From: Clostridiales bacterium
GTDB taxonomy: Bacteria; Bacillota; Clostridia; Christensenellales; CAG-314
Length of the DNA: 8,490 bases
Assembly: GCA_003537755.1 (NCBI GenBank)
Contig: DPQS01000067.1
Span: 6,999 to 15,488, forward strand
Direction: 5' to 3'
Part shown: piece by piece, positions 1 to 4,826 of the stretch
Layout: every line of letters starts with the position of its first letter
Numbering within the stretch: the first letter of the stretch is position 1
Notes under the pieces: generated by a model
Database searches by the model: none
Seen by the model: only the letters and a program-made list of their open reading frames with translations
What the model was told of the DNA's origin: nothing
Translations under genes and position numbers: made by a program

Positions 1-182
1 GACACGCGCTTGCCCTTGTAGGTGCCCGTGTAGCCCTGCACGCCGCGCACGTTGTTGACAAGTACGGGGTTTTCAAGGTAATGTTCGGCGATGTACTTTG
101 CGCGGAGCGGATCTCCCGGCATAAGCACGGTAGGTGCAAAGTCGCCTGCTTTGGCGGATATGTGAGGGGTAGGTATTGGCAT
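1..182 (-). CDS. deoD: Purine nucleoside phosphorylase DeoD-type, N-terminal part (runs off the left end)
   Basis: This is the first 60 residues of a hexameric purine nucleoside phosphorylase. The enzyme splits purine (deoxy)ribonucleosides with phosphate into free base and (deoxy)ribose-1-phosphate in cytoplasmic nucleoside salvage. The family signature MPGDPLRAKYIAE is at residues 21-33 and VRGVQGYTGTYKGKR at 45-59. Residues matching the phosphate-binding set of the E. coli enzyme are visible: His7 (E. coli His4), Gly23 (Gly20), Arg27 (Arg24) and Arg46 (Arg43). The ATG at 180-182 is chosen because the N-terminus aligns with DeoD and a perfect AAGGAGGT ribosome binding site lies at 190-197. 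A consensus promoter lies about 55 bases upstream, so the gene starts its own transcript. It is truncated only by the window edge; the catalytic Asp204-type residue is outside the window. Confidence 0.96.
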   Translation of the reverse strand, partial: MPIPTPHISAKAGDFAPTVLMPGDPLRAKYIAEHYLENPVLVNNVRGVQGYTGTYKGKRV

Positions 183-581
183 AATGTTGACCTCCTTAAA
201 TGTTTTCCGTTGCCCAAACAACCTTTGATTGTAGTAATATTATACAAATTTTAACGCGTTTTGTCAACAGCGACTTTTCAAGGCGGCGTTTCACGGCGAT
301 TGCTCACACTGGCAACGCACGGCAATTACACACAGAAGAAGTACTCAAAAATACCACTTTTCGACTTTGCATGCACCACTTTTTCGTGTTAAAAGCGTTT
401 ACAAGTACGTTAATACAAAACGATTGATTTTGCCACATTATCCGTTTTACGGGATTTCGATTGTCGCCCAAACGGCGTTGCCGTCACAAAAAAATCAGTA
501 CGTAGGGTTTCCATTGTCATCACTAATCATTTTTGCGAGTGTGACAGCGGATACTTAGGCGTTAAACGCCCATCCACGTAC
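183..581. other. Intergenic gap between the phosphoesterase gene and deoD
   Basis: This gap holds the deoD ribosome binding site and promoter (up to 267). The remaining part, 268-581, shows no credible gene: the short open frames lack ribosome binding sites and have no family-like sequence. Small inverted repeats occur at 472-484 (ACGGC/GCCGT, 3-base loop) and 558-570 (GGCGTT/AACGCC around a single A). Neither is followed by a T-run on the minus strand, so no intrinsic terminator can be called for the phosphoesterase gene. Confidence 0.6.
239..267 (-). promoter_or_regulatory. Consensus sigma-A (sigma-70) promoter of deoD
   Basis: On the minus strand the -35 hexamer TTGACA (262-267) and the -10 hexamer TATAAT (239-244) both match consensus exactly and are separated by exactly 17 bases. 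The spacer is AT-rich with a central CGCG. A start point near 230-233 would give a leader of about 50 bases ending in the strong AAGGAGGT site, with no obvious riboswitch in it. The sequence predicts strong housekeeping transcription of deoD, independent of the phosphoesterase gene upstream. No clear operator overlaps it. Confidence 0.88.
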
Positions 582-590
582 TCAGTACGT
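576..590. repeat. 15-bp perfect palindrome over the phosphoesterase stop codon
   Basis: ACGTACT and AGTACGT form 7-bp arms around a single central C. The TGA stop codon of the phosphoesterase gene (582-584) lies inside it. As RNA the tight centre would open to a shorter stem, so it could be a weak end-of-gene hairpin or a protein site, or simply chance. There is no adjacent T-run to support termination. Confidence 0.4.
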
Positions 591-1319
591 AACATGTTTT
601 CGCATAAAATAAAAGTCGAATATCTGCTCGCCGCAGGGCATTTCCGACATGGCTTTGCGCAGCGATTCCATGTCGTAGGGTGCGGAAACCCGACGATACG
701 ACCAACCATTGTCGTCGTAGTCGATTACAATTCCCGTTGCTTCGGCCTCCGGGTGACAACCGACACTGCCGACGTCCACATAAAGCATTTTGCCCTGAAT
801 GTCGCACTTCTCGTGCTTGTGCCCGAAAAACACCGCTTCGCCGTCAAAAGTATCAAAAGTTTTGTCCAGTCCTTCCGCCGTGGGGTGTTGCTCAATCCAT
901 TTGAAACAGATGTCGGCAACGGTTTTCGGCGGATTGTTGCGGTCGTAGGCGTAATGCACAAACTGCAATTTTGCACCGCCGCAAATACGCTCGGCATACA
1001 CGGGAAACCTTGCAACAATCTGTCTGTCGTCCTCCGTCAAGCCGCCAAAAACAAACTTTTTGTGCTCCGTCGGCACGTGCGACAGGTGCTTGGCAATGTA
1101 GTCTTTCATTACAAAGTCTTTGTCATGGTTACCCATAAGCATGGTTACGTTCGGCGTTTGGCACAGCAAATGCAGGCACTCGGCAGAGTACGGTCCCATG
1201 TCCACAACGTCCCCGAGATGCAGTATTTCTTCAACTTTTTCCGCTTGCAGGCGCACCAGAATCGCCTGCAACGCAGGCAGGTTGCCGTGTACGTCTGTAA
1301 TTACTCCTATTTTTCTCAT
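582..1319 (-). CDS. Calcineurin-like metallophosphoesterase (YfcE / Metallophos_2 type)
   Basis: This 245-residue cytoplasmic protein is of the size usual for small single-domain metallophosphoesterases. The ordered metal-binding motifs are all present: D-x-H at Asp9/His11 (MRKIGVITDVHGN start), GD at 36-37, GNHD at 63-66, a single His122 in FVHYAY, and GHKH at 166-169, followed by VDVGSVG at 181-187. These are the residues that hold a two-metal centre for phosphoester hydrolysis, so the enzyme should be active. The substrate (phosphoprotein, phosphodiester or nucleotide) cannot be read from sequence. The family core fills about residues 1-200; the last 45 residues are less typical. The start is placed at 1317-1319 because the beta-strand leading to D-x-H begins immediately; the ribosome binding site before it is weak (GGATTGAG-like). 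It stands alone, 323 bases after the EAL gene and 399 bases before deoD. Confidence 0.92.
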   Translation of the reverse strand: MRKIGVITDVHGNLPALQAILVRLQAEKVEEILHLGDVVDMGPYSAECLHLLCQTPNVTMLMGNHDKDFVMKDYIAKHLSHVPTEHKKFVFGGLTEDDRQIVARFPVYAERICGGAKLQFVHYAYDRNNPPKTVADICFKWIEQHPTAEGLDKTFDTFDGEAVFFGHKHEKCDIQGKMLYVDVGSVGCHPEAEATGIVIDYDDNGWSYRRVSAPYDMESLRKAMSEMPCGEQIFDFYFMRKHVTY

Positions 1320-1434
1320 TTCTCAATCCGACTTTTCCGGCGCGACGTCTGTCTTTTCGCAGAAAAGCTCACCTTTTTCTGTCTTTGACTTCCGCGCTGA
1401 CCTTGCCGCACCGCTTGCAGGTCTGTCTGCCATG

Positions 1435-1480
1435 GCGACAAATGTCGCACAAAAACAAAAACGCCGTCCGACAAATGTCG
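1435..1480. promoter_or_regulatory. Twin operator-like palindromes (CGACAAATGTCG x2)
   Basis: GCGACAAATGTCGC at 1435-1448 is a perfect 14-bp palindrome. CGACAAATGTCG at 1469-1480 is a perfect 12-bp palindrome with the same core. Their centres are 33 bases apart, about three helical turns, so two dimers could bind the same face of the DNA. The core ACA-N2-TGT resembles the operators known for BlaI/MecI and CopY winged-helix repressors (TACA-N2-TGTA types), but the flanking CG differs, so that assignment is an inference. The sites lie 116-161 bases upstream of the phosphoesterase start, within its presumed leader or promoter region. No repressor gene is visible in the window. Confidence 0.4.
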
Positions 1481-1579
1481 TAACGACGCATTGTTCATTT
1501 GTCTTGTCATCATCGTTACCATGTAAGGTGCGCTCCGCCCGGGACTACAAGCCACGTCGGTGCACCCCGATGATGTTAA

Positions 1580-1608
1580 ATTTTACCAACTTACCGCGCA
1601 AAATGCAA
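1580..1608 (-). promoter_or_regulatory. Possible extended -10 promoter for the phosphoesterase gene
   Basis: On the minus strand TGG-TAAAAT (1580-1588) fits an extended -10 element with one mismatch in the hexamer. Seventeen bases further upstream sits TTGCAT (1603-1608), a poor -35. A start near 1573 would place both palindromes in a leader of about 250 bases. The call is tentative: AT-rich stretches give such matches by chance. Confidence 0.25.
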
Positions 1609-1642
1609 GCAAATCGCAACAAATTCGCACAGGAGCCGCAGA

Positions 1643-3910
1643 TTATTTTGCAAAATTTTCCTTTACAAACTTGCGGTAGTCCACGTACTTCATGGGGCGG
1701 GAGAAGTAGAAACCCTGTATCACGTCGCAACCCAGTGCCTTCAGGCGGTCGTAATCTTCCTTGGTTTCCACGCCCTCCTGCGTTACCTTGACGCCCATCT
1801 TTTTGATTACGTCGATTGTACTGCTTAGCAACAGTTGGTCGCGCTCGAACGACGTGCCCTTGCCAAGGAAGAATTTGTCCAGTTTGATTTCGTCCATTTC
1901 CAACGTTTTTAGCACGTTGTAACTGGAATATCCCGTGCCGAAGTCGTCCAGCGAGCACAAAAAGCCCGCCTTGTGCAACTCCGCAATAATGCGCGCCAGA
2001 TAGTCGTAGTCTTCGTAAGCAAAACTTTCGGTAAACTCAAGCGTGATAAAGTTTTCGGGAATGTTGAATTTCGTCCGTATGCGCTTGTAGTAGTCCGTAA
2101 AGTCGGGCTGAATTGCCGTAACGCGCGACACGTTGACGGAAACGGGATACGCCTGTCCGTGTCCGGCAACCGTTTCGGCGATGTTTTCGCAAGCACGGAA
2201 AAACACGAATCTGTCCAGACGGTCGATGAAACCGTTTTCCTCGAACACAGGCAAAAACTCCGCAGGCTGACGATACGTGCCTTTTTTCGAGTCGTACCAA
2301 CGTACCAGAATTTCGCTGCCGTCCATGTCGCCGCGTTTCAGGTTGTACTTAGGCTGGTAAAACAGGTGGAATTCACTGTTTTCCAAAGCCGATTCCATAC
2401 GGCTTTCGATTTCCGCGCGGCGAGAGTAACTTTCGCCAATAACGTCGGCGTAGTAATGCACCGCAAAAGTGCCGTTGGGCATCGTGACGGAGCTTTCGGT
2501 CAGCTTCAGCTTGTCCAGCATCGCCTGCACCTTTTCTTCGCGGCTTTCAACCTCGTAGGCGCAGAATATCATCGTAATGGTAAAGTCATCGTCCGGCAGT
2601 TCGTCAAATTCGTTTACAACGCGGTAAATCTTGCCCAGGCGAATACCGAGTTCCTTGCGGTTGCGGTAATTGAGCAACACCAAAAATTCGCCTTCGGAAG
2701 AGTAGCCGTATGTTTCGCCCGGGCGCAGGCTTGTTTGCAGTATGTTGCGCTCGTGTTTAAGCAGATTGTGCGCCTTTTCGTCGCCGAATCTACCTTCAAG
2801 GTAGCCGTAGTTGTTGATACGCAGCGACACCAGCACGAATTTACTGTTTTTGTGACGACGAAGCAATTCGGGCACGTCCTTGCGGAACTTGGTTGCCGTT
2901 GCGCACTCCAACTCCTCGTTGATCATTTCGATGTTGTAAATAATTTTGTTTGTTTTGCGCCTGTCAAGAACAAACACACATCCGAAACCGACAATAAGCA
3001 GCGACAGCCCAACCAGCGCGCCGCTGATTTGCGTACTCATTTCAAAGCCGCTGCCGTACACAGTTGACAGTTTGTACACGTCAAACAGAAACGCATTGCC
3101 GTTTTCCTTGCCGAAGAATCGCACGACTGCGACGTAGCTTTCGGTGCCGTAAGTGAACATTGCCGAGCCGTCAGTGCCGTTGGCGATACATTTTGTCAGC
3201 GACTTGTACGCCGTTTCATCGATAACGTACGCCGACAAAAAACCGCTTTGCACGGGTTCAGGTCCCACGTCGAAGGTGTCGGTGTTTGTCATTCTGCGCA
3301 AAATTTGTCCGTCGCTGCGGCACAGCAACACAAATTCGCTTGCCGAAACCGACGTGTTATCTTTCTGCGAAAGGTCGCTTGCCCACAGTACATTGACGTC
3401 GTACACTGCGACAATGCCGCTAAGCGCACCTTCGGACACCGGCGCATACACGCCTACCGACATCAGTCTGTTGTCAAACTGGAACGCGCCTGTCAGCATG
3501 GTCGTTTCCGCGTCGGCAAGTTCCGCCAGACCCGGGTAAACCGTCACTTGCTCGTCGTTGTAGTCGTACAGTTTGCCGTCCGCGTAATACATGATGTCGG
3601 CAAACATTTCACCTGCGAAGTAGTCCGACGTGCGCGCAACACGCACCTTGTCCGCCGCCGTCCGGGCGTCGGCGATACCGTCCAACGTTTGCGCAAACAG
3701 CGCAACTTTTGTTTTTACCGCGTCTGTTTGCCTTTTCACCGACATGCTTTGTCTGTCGGTGTGGTACTCGGCACGTTCCACCGCCTGAGCGTTGACCGAC
3801 GACGAAAACCCGTTTTGCAACGCCAGTACCTGGACAAAAAAGCCTAAGCAGACCAACATGACGACAATAAATATCAATGTACTGCCGTGTTTTTGAAAAA
3901 ATTCTCTCAT
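1643..3910 (-). CDS. Membrane sensor with degenerate GGDEF and intact EAL domain (probable c-di-GMP phosphodiesterase)
   Basis: This 755-residue protein has a membrane segment at about 11-31, an extracytoplasmic sensor region at about 33-294 (Cache-like in layout, family not certain), a second membrane segment at about 297-316, then cytoplasmic GGDEF (about 355-490) and EAL (about 500-752) domains. The GGDEF motif is degraded to SEGEF (405-409), so diguanylate cyclase activity is unlikely. The EAL domain keeps its catalytic set: Glu533 (motif reads EILVR rather than EALVR), Asn593, Glu625, Asp655-Asp656 in DDFGTG, Lys676, Glu712 in QEGVE and Gln732. It should therefore hydrolyse c-di-GMP to pGpG in response to an external signal. 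The start at 3908-3910 is supported by AAAGGGA at 3918-3924 and by the immediate hydrophobic anchor. It is preceded by a 214-base leader with a hairpin and homopolymer, so its expression may be controlled there. Confidence 0.93.
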   Translation of the reverse strand: MREFFQKHGSTLIFIVVMLVCLGFFVQVLALQNGFSSSVNAQAVERAEYHTDRQSMSVKRQTDAVKTKVALFAQTLDGIADARTAADKVRVARTSDYFAGEMFADIMYYADGKLYDYNDEQVTVYPGLAELADAETTMLTGAFQFDNRLMSVGVYAPVSEGALSGIVAVYDVNVLWASDLSQKDNTSVSASEFVLLCRSDGQILRRMTNTDTFDVGPEPVQSGFLSAYVIDETAYKSLTKCIANGTDGSAMFTYGTESYVAVVRFFGKENGNAFLFDVYKLSTVYGSGFEMSTQISGALVGLSLLIVGFGCVFVLDRRKTNKIIYNIEMINEELECATATKFRKDVPELLRRHKNSKFVLVSLRINNYGYLEGRFGDEKAHNLLKHERNILQTSLRPGETYGYSSEGEFLVLLNYRNRKELGIRLGKIYRVVNEFDELPDDDFTITMIFCAYEVESREEKVQAMLDKLKLTESSVTMPNGTFAVHYYADVIGESYSRRAEIESRMESALENSEFHLFYQPKYNLKRGDMDGSEILVRWYDSKKGTYRQPAEFLPVFEENGFIDRLDRFVFFRACENIAETVAGHGQAYPVSVNVSRVTAIQPDFTDYYKRIRTKFNIPENFITLEFTESFAYEDYDYLARIIAELHKAGFLCSLDDFGTGYSSYNVLKTLEMDEIKLDKFFLGKGTSFERDQLLLSSTIDVIKKMGVKVTQEGVETKEDYDRLKALGCDVIQGFYFSRPMKYVDYRKFVKENFAK

Positions 3911-3963
3911 AGGATTGTCCCTTTACTTAGCGATGTTACTTTGTGTGCGTGAAGATGTTTTTC

Positions 3964-3997
3964 GGAGAAACCCCTTTTTGTCAAAAGTGGTTTCCCC
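3964..3997. repeat. Strong imperfect hairpin in the leader of the EAL gene
   Basis: Two 15-base arms (3964-3978 and 3983-3997) pair with two mismatches around the 4-base loop TGTC. On the minus strand the arms read GGGGAAACC... and ...GGTTTCTCC. No T-run follows on the minus strand (the next bases are CGAAAAACATC), so it is not a classic intrinsic terminator. It may act as an mRNA-stabilising or processing structure at the end of the peptidase transcript, or be one copy of a dispersed intergenic repeat; the sequence alone does not decide. Confidence 0.6.
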
Positions 3998-4036
3998 GTG
4001 CCCCTTCCTCAAAAACTTTGAGTACGAGTGGGGATA

Positions 4037-4051
4037 TTTTTTTTGGGGGGG
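4037..4051. repeat. T8G7 homopolymer block (C7A8 on the coding strand)
   Basis: Eight T followed directly by seven G, non-coding, about 130 bases upstream of the EAL gene start. Adjacent homopolymers of this length are prone to slippage in vivo and to sequencing error, so the exact length should be read with caution. Confidence 0.8.
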
Positions 4052-4124
4052 TAGCAAAAACAAAGTTGTTTACTAACCCGATTTACTGAACGCTGTAAAT
4101 CACAAAGTGGACAGAAACAACATA

Positions 4125-4826
4125 TTATCGGTCGGATTGTCCGTCGTTGTCGTCCGAATGCGATTGCACTTCCTTATTGTTTTTTGTATCGTCGTTGCAG
4201 CCAAGTCCTTCGCGGTTAAGCCGCGCGACTTCTTCGGCTACAAGGCGGTCGATTTGTTGCTGTTTTGCATTGTCGTCCTTCTCGCCGATGTCGGACCTTG
4301 CCGCGCGCACGAGGTCGGGAATGTAGACAAAACTCATTGCCAGCACAAATACCAACGCAATCATTGCTATACCTGCCCATGACGAAAATACGCGCCCGAA
4401 CCAGGTAAGCAGCGGCAAGTTGCCGGTGTAGACGGCAACCACGTCGTCGGGGCGGACAATCCACGGGTCGGTAACGTTTGCAGTGTTGTCGCCCTTTGTT
4501 TTGTAGCCGCCGTCAACCACCGCTTCTATTCGGTGAGTGACAAGCAAGCCGTACACTGCCTGCGATTTGTCGGCGCAAACAAAAGTGATTACGTCGCCGA
4601 CTGACAGGTTTTGCCCGTCGCTTTTGACTACCGACACAAAACTGCGCGTTTCGATTGTCGGTTCCATGCTGCCCGTTTCCACCCACAGCACGGCACGGTT
4701 GAAGATGAATGTCGGGCGGCCGCTATTTTTACCTGCCAGCGACACCACCACAAGCGCAAGCAACACGACAATCACGACTACCCACACAATGTTGGCAATT
4801 TTGCTTAACGTATTGTTTTTTTTCAT
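4125..4826 (-). CDS. Signal peptidase I, SipW / ER type (Ser-His)
   Basis: This 233-residue membrane protease would remove signal peptides from exported proteins on the outer face of the membrane. A membrane anchor spans about 13-31, followed by the nucleophile motif ETGSMEPTI with Ser53. THRI at 97-100 supplies His98 in place of the lysine of ordinary bacterial enzymes, and TKGDNT (110-115) supplies Asp113; this Ser/His/Asp arrangement is that of SipW and ER signal peptidases. A second membrane segment lies at about 152-168. The tail of about 60 residues that follows is highly charged, should be cytoplasmic, and is longer than usual. The ATG overlaps the stop of the large upstream gene as ATGA (4823-4826). 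No Shine-Dalgarno precedes it, only an A-rich run, so translational coupling is likely. SipW enzymes normally serve a few dedicated substrates such as TasA-like matrix proteins, but no such substrate gene is in the window. Confidence 0.93.
   Translation of the reverse strand: MKKNNTLSKIANIVWVVVIVVLLALVVVSLAGKNSGRPTFIFNRAVLWVETGSMEPTIETRSFVSVVKSDGQNLSVGDVITFVCADKSQAVYGLLVTHRIEAVVDGGYKTKGDNTANVTDPWIVRPDDVVAVYTGNLPLLTWFGRVFSSWAGIAMIALVFVLAMSFVYIPDLVRAARSDIGEKDDNAKQQQIDRLVAEEVARLNREGLGCNDDTKNNKEVQSHSDDNDGQSDR

Larger units (their letters stand above)
1320..1642. other. Intergenic gap between the EAL gene and the phosphoesterase gene
   Basis: This 323-base stretch has no confident gene. It contains two palindromes (1435-1448 and 1469-1480), a weak extended -10 promoter candidate (1580-1608) and, on the minus strand at 1369-1491, a 40-codon ATG frame. 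That frame has cysteine pairs (C15-x2-C18 and C25-x2-C28, with a further C7) ending KRCGKVSAEVKDRKR, and resembles a small zinc ribbon. It has no ribosome binding site, and the repeated DIC motif is produced by the palindromes themselves, so it is not called as a gene. No clear intrinsic terminator for the EAL gene was seen. Confidence 0.55.
3911..4124. other. Spacer between the signal peptidase gene and the EAL gene
   Basis: This 214-base non-coding spacer holds the ribosome binding site of the EAL gene, the hairpin at 3964-3997, a small inverted repeat CTCAAA/TTTGAG at 4008-4022 with a 3-base loop, and the T8G7 block at 4037-4051. No consensus promoter is evident on the minus strand. The -35-like TTGACA at 3979-3984 lies inside the hairpin and has no matching -10. 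Confidence 0.6.

Noticed and set aside
472..484. ACGGC/GCCGT hairpin next to an A7 run, terminator-like
   Set aside because: On the minus strand, where the genes lie, the T-run comes before the hairpin rather than after it. On the plus strand the run after it is A, so it does not fit an intrinsic terminator in either direction.
594..1388. A 264-codon open frame on the plus strand
   Set aside because: It is antisense to the metallophosphoesterase, which has all its metal-binding motifs. The plus-strand product is Val/Phe/Arg/His-rich, with no domain.
1973..3067. A 364-codon open frame on the plus strand
   Set aside because: It is antisense to the GGDEF/EAL gene, whose domains and catalytic residues are clear. 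The plus-strand translation shows no family features.
3979..3984. TTGACA as a -35 element for the EAL gene
   Set aside because: The hexamer sits in the loop and arm of the hairpin, and no -10-like sequence occurs 16-18 bases downstream.
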